Source of the DNA: a bacterium
GTDB lineage: Bacteria; SM23-31
DNA length: 33,274 nucleotides
Assembly: GCA_028278455.1 (NCBI GenBank)
Contig: JANQEH010000171.1
Location: 1-33,274, forward strand
Direction of reading: 5' to 3'
Shown here: piece by piece, positions 15,567 through 22,785 of the stretch
How the letters are laid out: each line of letters begins with the position of its first letter
Position numbering within the stretch: the first letter of the stretch is position 1
Notes under the pieces: generated by a model
Told to the model about the DNA's origin: nothing
Database searches by the model: none
What the model saw: the letters and a program-made list of their open reading frames with translations, nothing else
Translations under genes and position numbers: made by a program

Positions 15567-16073
15567 TCACGAAAACGCGGCTATCATTGTCTCTTCTTCG
15601 GGATGGAACATTGCACATTCATCCCCTATCAGAATTGTGGGAACCACCTGCCTTCCGAGGCTCCAGCGAACGACATTGTGGATAGCCTTTCTATCCTCAT
15701 CAATGTCGATTTCTTTATACTTCACATCAAATTCATTCAAGAGTTCTATGGCATTCCTGCAGTCGGGGCACCAGTGAGCAAGGTACATCCTAACAGGACC
15801 ATTAAAACCTATTGAGTTATCAGCAAAAAGTACCATTTTTCTAAGAACTGTATCGGTAGGACTGAATAGTAAAACTCTTAGCTTATATCCAAGCCTGACT
15901 ATAGGGAACATATCCCGGGATAGATCCGACCATCTCTCAGTCTCTTGACGGGAACTCTCCTCGGATAAGGTATCTTTTTCAATATATGATATGCCGTTAT
16001 TCTCAAAAAAATCCCTTACTTTCCGCAGTTTGGAGTCATCGTATTTCTTGTAAATATAATATTGCTGCATCAT
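15567..16073 (-). CDS. Two-domain glutaredoxin/thioredoxin-fold protein
   Basis: A 168-residue cytosolic protein. The C-terminal half (about 80-168) is a glutaredoxin-like domain with redox motif CPDC at 102-105 after VRMYLAHW and a cis-Pro loop VVPT at about 143-146. The N-terminal half (1 to about 79) reads like a degenerate copy of the same fold: YYIYKKYDDSKLRKVRDFF is beta-alpha with no CxxC, and MFPIVRLG occupies the place of the cis-Pro loop. Such proteins reduce disulfides or mixed disulfides; the substrate here is unknown. It has its own promoter-like element (16111-16139), and its stop is four bases from the convergent HAD gene stop. The N-terminal domain assignment is my inference from pattern; the C-terminal one is firm. 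Confidence 0.8.
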   Translation of the reverse strand: MMQQYYIYKKYDDSKLRKVRDFFENNGISYIEKDTLSEESSRQETERWSDLSRDMFPIVRLGYKLRVLLFSPTDTVLRKMVLFADNSIGFNGPVRMYLAHWCPDCRNAIELLNEFDVKYKEIDIDEDRKAIHNVVRWSLGRQVVPTILIGDECAMFHPEEETMIAAFS

Positions 16074-16110
16074 TAAGCCGATTTATGAAAAACCTGTTTC
16101 AATATGTCAT

Positions 16111-16139
16111 AATATATTTCTATAAAAGGAAATATTCAA
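16111..16139 (-). promoter_or_regulatory. Promoter-like element for the glutaredoxin-like gene
   Basis: On the minus strand TTGAAT (16139-16134) is followed after exactly 17 bases by TATATT (16116-16111), about 38 bases before the ATG at 16073. Confidence 0.5.
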
Positions 16140-16170
16140 GTATAATAAGGTAGAAATCTGAGGGATATTA

Positions 16171-16671
16171 TCAGTTGAGATTAGCTTTAAGTTTCTCCAG
16201 TGAGTTTTTGGCTGCTTCAAAATCCGGTTTTATCTTCAACGCGCCTTCATATTCCTGGACTGCAAGAGGCCATAATCCTTTCAATTCGTATACCTTACCG
16301 AGATTCAGATAGGGATATTCGGGATTATCGTATCTTGGGGCATCTTTTGCCTTCTTCAACCATTCTGCAGCTTCTTCGAGGTTACCCAGCTTCAGAAAAT
16401 ACGAACCGATATCGTTATAAGGATTTCCGAAATCCGGATCGAGTTTAATCGCCTTTCTACACTCCAATATAGCATCGTCGAGCTTTTCCATGAAGCTGTA
16501 ATTCCAACCGAGGTATGTTCTCCCCTCTGCGGTATCTTCTATTTCCAGTGACTTCTTGTAATAGGTCTCCGCGAGCTCAAGTTCACCCTCCATCTGGCAC
16601 TTATATCCCATCTCGAAGTATTTCATTGCCTCCGGACAAAGATTATATGTTGGAAACAGTGTACTATGCAT
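16171..16671 (-). CDS. Tetratricopeptide-repeat (TPR) protein
   Basis: A 166-residue protein made almost wholly of four TPR units: AMKYFEMGYKCQMEGELELA..YYKKSLEI, AEGRTYLGWNYSFMEKLDDA..CRKAIKLDP, NPYNDIGSYFLKLGNLEEA..LKKA, and YLNLGKVYELKGLWPLA..YEGALKIKP. There is no signal peptide and no TM segment, so it is probably a cytosolic protein-interaction scaffold. Its partner is unknown. It lies 97 bases upstream of the glutaredoxin-like gene on the same strand, but a promoter in that gap argues for separate transcription. No good Shine-Dalgarno precedes the ATG at 16671; a later in-frame ATG (Met16) has GGAGG only two bases upstream, which is too close. Confidence 0.85.
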   Translation of the reverse strand: MHSTLFPTYNLCPEAMKYFEMGYKCQMEGELELAETYYKKSLEIEDTAEGRTYLGWNYSFMEKLDDAILECRKAIKLDPDFGNPYNDIGSYFLKLGNLEEAAEWLKKAKDAPRYDNPEYPYLNLGKVYELKGLWPLAVQEYEGALKIKPDFEAAKNSLEKLKANLN

Positions 16672-16771
16672 ATTATTGAACGATCTATCTTTCCCTGCAC
16701 CATAAGTGGGAAGATACTTTTTTATTCACTAATAATGAATACGAAAATAAAAATAACTTGTTCCTACATTA

Positions 16772-16782
16772 TGTAATACAAA
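16772..16782. promoter_or_regulatory. Partial copy of the winged-helix operon palindrome
   Basis: TGTAATACAAA is the reverse complement of TTTGTATTACA, the core of the palindrome at 16863-16877. It lies about 93 bases upstream of that site, centre to centre, and upstream of the promoter. It could be an auxiliary operator or chance in AT-rich DNA. Confidence 0.3.
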
Positions 16783-16821
16783 TAATATCAAAAATTAATT
16801 CACCCGATTTCGAAATATTTG

Positions 16822-16850
16822 TTGACTATATGAAACATATTGGTTATTAT
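16822..16850 (+). promoter_or_regulatory. Promoter-like element for the membrane protein/winged-helix operon
   Basis: TTGACT (16822-16827), 17 bases, then TATTAT (16845-16850). Transcription would start near 16857, just before the palindrome at 16863-16877. Confidence 0.55.
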
Positions 16851-16862
16851 TGCCGTAAATTA

Positions 16863-16877
16863 GTTTGTATTACAAAC
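16863..16877. promoter_or_regulatory. Operator-like palindrome of the winged-helix operon
   Basis: GTTTGTATTACAAAC is a perfect 7-1-7 inverted repeat located about 6-20 bases after the predicted transcription start and 36 bases before the ATG at 16914. This is where a repressor, plausibly the winged-helix protein encoded second in the operon, would block transcription. Confidence 0.55.
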
Positions 16878-16913
16878 AACTCTTTAATACACACTTACAT
16901 TAACGGAGAATAT

Positions 16914-17570
16914 ATGCTTGATAATGAGCTTAAACAAATCGAAAAGATGGCGTATAAAGCATTCTTCAAAGATGGGATATGGGATATCACACTTGGACTG
17001 CTTGTCATAAGCCTGAGTCTTGCACCAATCCTGGAAAACCTTGGGATAATAAGGCCATTAAATATATTGATCGTTTTTTTACCCGCTATTCTTTTTACCT
17101 TTTTAGGAAAGAGAAATATCACCTTACCCAGGCTGGGCCTGGTAAAGTTCGGTGAAAAAAGAAAGTCTGATAAAAAGAAAAAGCTGGTTATTTCATCTGT
17201 ATTTATATTAAGCACTGCAGGAATTCTTTTTCTCTTGAAATCCGGCATTTTCCCGGGAGGACTGTCCTTAGTAAATGGTGAATTATCGAATTTAATGGTA
17301 ATTAGTGTGCTGCTTGTAGGTCTGCCTCTTTGTTTTATTGCATACTATTTAGATTTCATCAGGCTTTACATATATACGGTTCTAATAACTATTAGCATTC
17401 CTGCGGTTGAGATTCTGAGTAATACTGTCAGATCACCTTTTGAAGGATTAATTATCTTTGGTATAGCCGGTGGAATTCCCTTTATTACGGGTTTAGTTCT
17501 GCTGCTCAATTTCCTGAATAAAAATCCAATACCTGAAGAAACTCAGTATCGCAAGGAGAATATGGGATGA
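16914..17570 (+). CDS. Integral membrane protein of unknown function
   Basis: A 218-residue protein with about six predicted TM segments: ITLGLLVISLSLAPIL, ILIVFLPAILFTFL, LVISSVFILSTAGILFLL, LMVISVLLVGLPLCFIAYYL, YIYTVLITISIPAVEIL and IIFGIAGGIPFITGLVLLL. A basic loop (PRLGLVKFGEKRKSDKKKKK-like) follows TM2, and a short amphipathic N-terminus precedes TM1. The start at 16914 has a GGAG Shine-Dalgarno seven bases upstream; an earlier open frame lacks one. The gene overlaps the following regulator by ATGA, so the two are translationally coupled. Membrane protein plus small winged-helix regulator pairs are common, and the protein may be a sensor or the regulated effector. I do not recognise a named family with confidence. 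Confidence 0.82.
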   Translation: MLDNELKQIEKMAYKAFFKDGIWDITLGLLVISLSLAPILENLGIIRPLNILIVFLPAILFTFLGKRNITLPRLGLVKFGEKRKSDKKKKLVISSVFILSTAGILFLLKSGIFPGGLSLVNGELSNLMVISVLLVGLPLCFIAYYLDFIRLYIYTVLITISIPAVEILSNTVRSPFEGLIIFGIAGGIPFITGLVLLLNFLNKNPIPEETQYRKENMG

Positions 17571-17896
17571 TGTCAGACAATATCCAAAAGAATAATCTGA
17601 AGACGATTTTGAACATTGATAAAACTATTCATGAGCCGGCAAGGTTACTAATAATGACTCATTTATATATTCTGGAGAGCGTTGATTTTATTTTCCTTAT
17701 TAACCATACCGGTCTAACTCAGGGAAATCTATCCTCTCACCTGACAAAACTCGAAAATGCCGGATATATCAAGATAAAAAAAGAGTTTGTAGGCAGAAGA
17801 CCTCATACTATATTGAAGATGACTCCACTAGGCAGAAAATCCTTTCAGGAATACAGGCAGAATATGAGGAGTGCGCTTGACAATCAACCTGATTAA
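17567..17896 (+). CDS. Winged-helix transcriptional regulator (HTH_34/MarR-ArsR-like)
   Basis: A 109-residue DNA-binding protein. The segments IHEPARLLIMTHLYIL, FIFLINHTGLTQGNLSSHLTKLENAGYI and the wing KKEFVGRRPHTILKMTPLGRKSF match the one-domain winged-helix family often annotated as MarR-like or HTH_34. The GLTQGNLSSHLTKLE helix is the recognition helix. There is no metal-binding Cys cluster, so a classic ArsR metal sensor is unlikely. The ATG at 17567 overlaps the stop of the membrane protein gene; a second ATG is at 17570. It probably controls its own operon through the palindrome at 16863-16877, which is inference from position. No terminator is evident before the GntR gene downstream, which has its own promoter. 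Confidence 0.88.
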   Translation: MMSDNIQKNNLKTILNIDKTIHEPARLLIMTHLYILESVDFIFLINHTGLTQGNLSSHLTKLENAGYIKIKKEFVGRRPHTILKMTPLGRKSFQEYRQNMRSALDNQPD

Positions 17897-17968
17897 GAAT
17901 ACCGGTCTTTTCCATTCTTCCATTAGTGATTATTATAATGTTGATGAAACTATAATCCTGAGCCGTTC

Positions 17969-17978
17969 GTATTAATAC
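17969..17978. promoter_or_regulatory. GTATTAATAC palindrome, distal GntR-type operator
   Basis: A perfect 10-bp palindrome identical to the site at 18081-18090, centred 112 bases upstream of it. It could be an auxiliary operator for repression by looping. Confidence 0.45.
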
Positions 17979-18078
17979 AATATACACAGAAACGACCGTG
18001 AACTTAAACTGTACAACCATGATATGTAATATATTTACAACATTTTACGACAACACAAGGAATTATTTCATTTTTTAT

Positions 18079-18107
18079 TTGTATTAATACATATCTCTTA
18101 TTATATT
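18079..18107 (+). promoter_or_regulatory. Promoter of the GntR-permease operon
   Basis: TTGTAT (18079-18084), 17 bases, TATATT (18102-18107). A TTTG overlaps the -35 and TATATTG the -10, which would also suit a Bacteroidota-like sigma factor. Two operator-like palindromes overlap the -35 and the start region. Confidence 0.55.
18081..18090. promoter_or_regulatory. GTATTAATAC palindrome over the -35 box
   Basis: A perfect palindrome overlapping the -35 of the GntR operon. It is spaced 32 bases centre to centre, about three helical turns, from the next site at 18113-18122. Confidence 0.6.
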
Positions 18108-18112
18108 GCATT

Positions 18113-18122
18113 GTGTTAATAC
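18113..18122. promoter_or_regulatory. GTGTTAATAC near-palindrome over the transcription start
   Basis: It differs from the GTATTAATAC sites by one base and falls at the predicted transcription start, just before the AAGG Shine-Dalgarno (18126-18129) of the GntR gene. Confidence 0.55.
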
Positions 18123-18138
18123 AATAAGGTTTTTGAAT

Positions 18139-18501
18139 ATGCTGAAGATCAATCTTAACTCAAATATACCGATCTATGAGCAATTGATTGGAGAGATAAA
18201 AAGGCTTGTAGAAGCAAATGATCTGCAGCCGGGTGACAATCTGCCCACCATAAGAGCGCTGGCGGCGCAGCTCGATGTGGCCGTCAATACTGTTGCCCGG
18301 GCATATCAGGAACTCGAAAGACTGGATATCATAGAAAGTAATGGAAGAAAGGGAAGCAGAATCAGGAGAGATTTTTCATTAAAACCCAAGGATGATTCCG
18401 GGATATTTAAAGAATCAATTCTTAGATTGCTTCAGAAGGGAATGGAAAAAGACGAGATCGAACAGCTCTTTTATGATAATATGAACATATTTTTTGGCTA
18501 A
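18139..18501 (+). CDS. GntR-family regulator, YtrA subfamily
   Basis: A 120-residue regulator. The GntR winged helix spans about residues 5-75: NIPIYEQLIGEIKRLVEANDL, QPGDNLPTIRALAAQLDVAV, and NTVARAYQELERLDIIE with GRKGSRI as the wing. A short C-terminal tail of about 45 residues (to NIFFG) is too small for a FadR- or UTRA-type ligand domain and is typical of the YtrA subfamily, which usually represses adjacent ABC transporter operons. The start at 18139 has AAGG nine bases upstream; a TTG start at 18106 would lie inside the operator region and is unlikely. The permease gene begins 29 bases after its stop, so the two form one operon. Three GTATTAATAC-type palindromes upstream are the likely binding sites. 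Confidence 0.92.
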   Translation: MLKINLNSNIPIYEQLIGEIKRLVEANDLQPGDNLPTIRALAAQLDVAVNTVARAYQELERLDIIESNGRKGSRIRRDFSLKPKDDSGIFKESILRLLQKGMEKDEIEQLFYDNMNIFFG

Positions 18502-18530
18502 CCTGGAAAACAATTAAACAGGAGACTGTG

Positions 18531-20951
18531 ATGATAAGGAATTATATAAAAATGGCATTCCGCAATATGATGAAACAGAGGACGTTCTCATTGATAAACC
18601 TATTCGGACTTGCCGTAGGAATGGCCTGCTGCATCCTGATACTGCTTTATGTTCAGGACGAGCAAAGTTATGATAAATATCACGATAACCATGAAGATAT
18701 TTATCGTATCACAACTGAAGGTCAGATTGGGGGAGCAAACAGGCATTTTGCGATCGGTTCAGGCGCAATGGCACCTGTTTTCAAGGAAGAGATACCTGAG
18801 ATTGTACAATATTCCAGGGTATTCAACCTTCAGATCCTCCAACAGGGAAGAACGCTCATAAGCTATCAGGATAAGAATTTTGAGGAAGAAGGAATACTGT
18901 TTGTAGACTCGACTTTTTTTAAGATATTCAAGCATGAATTTCTGAGGGGTGATCCAGCAACGGCTCTCAATCGTCCTAATACGGTTGTGATAACAGAGGA
19001 TGTAGCATCGAGAATTTTCGGTGATGAAGATCCGATCGGAAAAATTCTGCAGTATGACCAGTTGGGAGATGCAACACTTGAAGTTGCTGCTGTTGTAAGG
19101 AATGTTCCGAGAAATTCACATTTTACATTTAATTACCTGATACCGATCACTACATTTCCCCCGGCGTTGAGGATGCAGATACTTGCCCAGTGGCTGGCTG
19201 TAACAGGTTTTACATATATTCAGATCGATGAGAACGCAAATCCTGAAGATGTACTGACAAAGATGTCTCAAATTCTCGAAAGGAAAACCGGCCAACAGGC
19301 CCGGCAATTTAATATTCATTTCACGCTCCATCTCCAGAAAATGACAGATATCCATCTCCACTCGAGCCTTGAATTTGAGAACGGCCCTAACAGCGACATA
19401 AAATATATTTATATTTTCTCGGCAATAGCAATATTCATACTTGTTATCGCCTGTATAAATTTCATGAACCTATCAACCGCAAAATCTGCAAACAGGGCAA
19501 GAGAAGTAGGTATGAGGAAGGTGTTCGGAGCTTTTAAAACGAACCTCGTAACGCAATTCCTGAGTGAATCGATCCTTATGGCTCTCATGAGTTTTGTGCT
19601 GGCATTTACGATTGTTTGGCTTGTCCTTCCACAATTCAACAGTATGTCAGACAAGACACTCAGTATGCAGTCTCTAAACAATCCGCAGATTATAGCCTCT
19701 ATTGTCGGGATAGTAGCATTTACCGGGATCTTTGCGGGCAGTTATCCTGCTTTCTTTCTCTCTGCATTCAGGCCTGTGATAGTCTTAAAGGGACTTTTAA
19801 GCAAAGGCGGCGGTATTACTTTCAGAAAGGTAATGGTCGTACTTCAATTCTCAATCTCTATTGCATTAATAATCAGTACATTTGTGGTGCTGAGTCAGCT
19901 GAGCTATATGAAGAACAAGCACCTGGGATTTGACAAGGAGCAGATAATTGTCATAGCTGTAAATGACCGTAATACCGTTATCAGGTTTCAAACCGTAAAG
20001 GAAGAACTCAAGACAAATCCGGATATAAAGGAAGTGAGTTTCTGTTCGAGCATACCCGGAAGATCTCACATGGCACCTCTGATAATCCCCGAAGGCAAAA
20101 CCCAGCGTGACGGTTCGCAAGTGATGGATACAATTTTTACTGACTGGGATTTTATAAAAACTTACGGGATGGAAATTATATATGGCAGAGATTTTTCAAG
20201 GGATTTTCCGACGGATTCAGCAAAGGCTTTTATCATAAACGAGACTGCAGCAAATGATTTCGGTTGGGGAGCGGATGCAATTGATAAGGAGTTAACTCTT
20301 GTTGTAGGCCGTTTCAATAAAGGTAAAGTTATAGGGATTGTAAAGGATTTTCACAGCAAGTCCGTTAAACTCCAGATCGAACCTACGATTTTAATGGTAA
20401 ACCCTCTTTTCTGCGGACATATTTCGGTCAGGTTTACCACTGAAAATGTATCCGAGACCGTACAGTTTCTGAGGGAAAAGTTCCGTGACCTGGAGCCAAA
20501 CAGGGAATTGGATTATTTCTTCCTCGATGAAGATTTCGACAAGAACTATCGTGCTGAAGAAAGGCTCAGCTCGATCTTCACATATTTTGCTGTCCTGGCA
20601 GTTATTATTGCCTGTCTCGGCCTGTTCGGACTTGCATCATTCACTGCCGAACAGAGAACTAAGGAGATCGGGATCAGAAAAACACTCGGCGCTTCTGTAG
20701 ACAGTATTGTCATCCAGTTGTCTAACGATTTCATTAAATGGGTGCTCATTGCAAATGTGATCGCATGGCCGGTTTCCTATTACCTGATGTCCACCTTCTG
20801 GCTCGTGAACTTTCCCTACAGGATAAGCATAACACTCTTAACCTTTATCCAGTCGGGTTTAATATCGGTCTTGATAGCTCTGGTAACTGTCAGCTACCAG
20901 TCGATCAAAGCAGGAATGGCCAATCCTGTAAAAGCCTTGAGATATGAATAA
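18531..20951 (+). CDS. FtsX/MacB-type ABC permease without prefix (perm E)
   Basis: An 806-residue duplicated permease beginning directly with MIRNYIKMAFRN, equivalent to Met 72-76 of the PadR-linked paralogues. TM1 is LFGLAVGMACCILILLYV, then periplasmic domain 1, FtsX domain 1 with GMRKVFGAFKTN, TM5 (VLQFSISIALIISTFVVL), periplasmic domain 2 (YGRDFSRDF) and FtsX domain 2 with GIRKTLGAS, ending ALRYE. AGGAG lies six bases before the ATG at 18531; the GTG at 18528 is only three bases from it. It is the second gene of the GntR operon. The absence of the prefix goes with a GntR rather than a PadR regulator. The ytr system of Bacillus also pairs a YtrA-type GntR with an FtsX-type permease; a role in envelope stress is inference. 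No ATPase is encoded nearby. Confidence 0.92.
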   Translation: MIRNYIKMAFRNMMKQRTFSLINLFGLAVGMACCILILLYVQDEQSYDKYHDNHEDIYRITTEGQIGGANRHFAIGSGAMAPVFKEEIPEIVQYSRVFNLQILQQGRTLISYQDKNFEEEGILFVDSTFFKIFKHEFLRGDPATALNRPNTVVITEDVASRIFGDEDPIGKILQYDQLGDATLEVAAVVRNVPRNSHFTFNYLIPITTFPPALRMQILAQWLAVTGFTYIQIDENANPEDVLTKMSQILERKTGQQARQFNIHFTLHLQKMTDIHLHSSLEFENGPNSDIKYIYIFSAIAIFILVIACINFMNLSTAKSANRAREVGMRKVFGAFKTNLVTQFLSESILMALMSFVLAFTIVWLVLPQFNSMSDKTLSMQSLNNPQIIASIVGIVAFTGIFAGSYPAFFLSAFRPVIVLKGLLSKGGGITFRKVMVVLQFSISIALIISTFVVLSQLSYMKNKHLGFDKEQIIVIAVNDRNTVIRFQTVKEELKTNPDIKEVSFCSSIPGRSHMAPLIIPEGKTQRDGSQVMDTIFTDWDFIKTYGMEIIYGRDFSRDFPTDSAKAFIINETAANDFGWGADAIDKELTLVVGRFNKGKVIGIVKDFHSKSVKLQIEPTILMVNPLFCGHISVRFTTENVSETVQFLREKFRDLEPNRELDYFFLDEDFDKNYRAEERLSSIFTYFAVLAVIIACLGLFGLASFTAEQRTKEIGIRKTLGASVDSIVIQLSNDFIKWVLIANVIAWPVSYYLMSTFWLVNFPYRISITLLTFIQSGLISVLIALVTVSYQSIKAGMANPVKALRYE

Positions 20952-20979
20952 GTTTTCAATATAAACAAGAATGGCAGAA

Positions 20980-21036
20980 AAATGATCAGCAGAATGATGT
21001 GATGGGATAATCCGGAACATCACCTGCTGATCATTT
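20980..21036. other. Long composite stem-loop after perm E
   Basis: A 13-bp perfect outer stem (AAATGATCAGCAG at 20980-20992 with CTGCTGATCATTT at 21024-21036) encloses a 6-bp inner stem (GTGATG/CATCAC). It lies 28 bases after the perm E stop. On the plus strand only TTTCT follows, so it is a weak terminator candidate; it may protect the mRNA 3' end. On the minus strand it would be followed by five T residues. Confidence 0.65.
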
Positions 21037-21048
21037 CTAACATACCGA

Positions 21049-21077
21049 TTGATAATAACACTGAATTTAAATATATT
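21049..21077 (+). promoter_or_regulatory. Promoter-like element for the M48 protease gene
   Basis: TTGATA (21049-21054), 17 bases, TATATT (21072-21077), about 45 bases before the ATG at 21122 and just after the stem-loop. Confidence 0.5.
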
Positions 21078-21121
21078 CTTTATTGTTTGTTACTATTCTG
21101 ACTATTTAAAAAGATCAAAAT

Positions 21122-22366
21122 ATGAATATTTATGGAATAATAATACTCTCTGCTCTCCTGATCGATTATGTAATCGAAATTATTACAGACGTTCTTAACA
21201 TTAAAGCTATGAATACCGGACTGCCTGAAGAATTCGAGGGTGTTTACGATCCGGATACATACAATAAATCACAGGAATACACTAAGACCAATACCCGCTT
21301 CGGGCTGATAGTCTCAACTTTCGATCTTGCAGTTATACTGTCATTCTGGTTTTTCGGCGGATTCTCCTATCTCGATACCTGGACTCGGGAGCTTGCACTC
21401 CATCCAATATGGACAGGATTGATATATATCGGCGTACTCATGCTTTTCAAGACTGTTCTGTCACTGCCTTTTTCGATATATTCTACATTTGTGATCGAGG
21501 AAAGGTTCGAATTTAACAAGACAACGCCTAAAACGTTCATTCTCGATATGATAAAGGGACTATTACTTGCGGTTATTATCGGAGGTCCTCTCCTAGCGGG
21601 GATCCTCGCATTCTTTCAATTCACAGGTGATCTTGCATGGTTCTACTGCTGGATTGTAACCATAATTTTCACTCTATTTATCCAGTTCATTGCACCAACA
21701 TGGATCATGCCTTTGTTTAATAAATTCACGCCGCTCGAGGATGGTGAGCTGAAGGAATCTATCTTCAAATATGCTGATAAAATCAAATACCCTTTATCAG
21801 GGCTGTTTGTGATGGATGGTTCGAAACGGTCTGCTAAATCCAATGCATTTTTTACGGGTTTCGGAAAGAACAAAAGGATCGCCCTGTTTGATACTCTGAT
21901 CGAGAAACATTCGGTGAAAGAACTTGTGGCTGTTATTGCCCATGAGGTTGGACACTATAAGAAAAAACATATCCTGAAAGGAATAATAATTAGTATTCTG
22001 CATACAGGTGCAGTGTTCTTTTTGTTATCGATATTCCTGTCGCATAATGGACTATATGAAGCTTTTTATATCGACGAAATGTCAATTTATACAGGTCTGA
22101 TATTTTTCGGGATGCTTTTTTCGCCGATCGAGATGTTTTTATCGATCTTCATGAACATATTCTCAAGAAAGAACGAATATGAAGCTGATAACTTTGCGGC
22201 AACTACAACTGGTGATGGCGGCGGACCGATGATAGACGCGCTGAAGAAACTGTCAAAGAATAACCTGTCAAACCTGACACCACATCCGTTGAATGTATTC
22301 CTGAATTACAGCCACCCACCGGTGCTGGAACGTATAAAAGTGATCAGAAAAGTTGATGCAGCATAG
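21122..22366 (+). CDS. M48-family CAAX-protease-like (Ste24) zinc metallopeptidase
   Basis: A 414-residue integral membrane metalloprotease. Several TM segments lie in the first half, the zinc motif HEVGH is at residues 274-278 (IAHEVGHYKKKH), and the third ligand Glu lies in NEYEADNFA at about residue 352. The N-terminal region (TGLPEEFEGVYDPDTYNKSQ.Y) is the characteristic Ste24 N-terminal domain, so it belongs to the Ste24 branch rather than HtpX. Bacterial Ste24-like proteins are thought to take part in membrane protein quality control; prenyl substrates are not expected. The length is normal and all zinc ligands are present. It has its own promoter-like element and no clear Shine-Dalgarno. 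The cupin gene follows 28 bases downstream. Confidence 0.93.
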   Translation: MNIYGIIILSALLIDYVIEIITDVLNIKAMNTGLPEEFEGVYDPDTYNKSQEYTKTNTRFGLIVSTFDLAVILSFWFFGGFSYLDTWTRELALHPIWTGLIYIGVLMLFKTVLSLPFSIYSTFVIEERFEFNKTTPKTFILDMIKGLLLAVIIGGPLLAGILAFFQFTGDLAWFYCWIVTIIFTLFIQFIAPTWIMPLFNKFTPLEDGELKESIFKYADKIKYPLSGLFVMDGSKRSAKSNAFFTGFGKNKRIALFDTLIEKHSVKELVAVIAHEVGHYKKKHILKGIIISILHTGAVFFLLSIFLSHNGLYEAFYIDEMSIYTGLIFFGMLFSPIEMFLSIFMNIFSRKNEYEADNFAATTTGDGGGPMIDALKKLSKNNLSNLTPHPLNVFLNYSHPPVLERIKVIRKVDAA

Positions 22367-22394
22367 ATTTAACATGAAATTTAAAGGAGGCACC

Positions 22395-22739
22395 ATGGGA
22401 ACGTTAAACAGTCTTTATCCTGATATAATAAAGAATCTGCCTGAAGCCGATGTACCGATTGAGGGTGTTCAGGCGTGGCTTCTCCAGGGAGAGGACACTC
22501 AGCTCTGCTTTTTCATAATTGAAGAAGGTGTGACCGTACCCTTACATTCGCATGGGGCACAGTGGGGAGCCGTATTGCAGGGAGAACTCGAGTTGACTAT
22601 TTCGGGCGAAACAAACATTTACAGAGACGGTGATTCTTATTACATCCCCGACGGGGCAGAGCATACTGCGATCCTGCGCAAAAGATCGTTCATAATGGAC
22701 TATTTCGCCGACAGGGAGAGATACAAACCAAAAGGATAG
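22395..22739 (+). CDS. Small cupin-domain protein
   Basis: A 114-residue single-domain cupin. Motif 1 is VPLHSHGAQWGAVLQGE with two His and, further on, the Glu expected for metal binding. Motif 2 is GDSYYIPDGAEHTAIL, which supplies the last His. The start at 22395 is fixed by an ideal AAAGGAGG (22383-22390), the strongest Shine-Dalgarno in the window; an upstream in-frame extension overlaps the protease gene and has none. It may be co-transcribed with the M48 protease (gap 28 bases). Such small cupins can be enzymes or ligand-binding proteins and the substrate cannot be assigned. It is convergent with the S9 peptidase across the REP-like hairpins. Confidence 0.88.
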   Translation: MGTLNSLYPDIIKNLPEADVPIEGVQAWLLQGEDTQLCFFIIEEGVTVPLHSHGAQWGAVLQGELELTISGETNIYRDGDSYYIPDGAEHTAILRKRSFIMDYFADRERYKPKG

Positions 22740-22785
22740 TGAATCAAACGAGATTCTGTTCCCTCTTCAATAACAACAATTCTTC

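Noticed and set aside
16723..16741. TATTCA-N7-TGAATA inverted repeat upstream of the TPR gene
   Set aside because: Six-base AT-rich arms are easily found by chance here and no promoter fits well.
18106..18138. TTG start adding 11 residues to the GntR protein
   Set aside because: It lies within the predicted -10/start/operator region and has no Shine-Dalgarno; ATG at 18139 has AAGG nine bases upstream.
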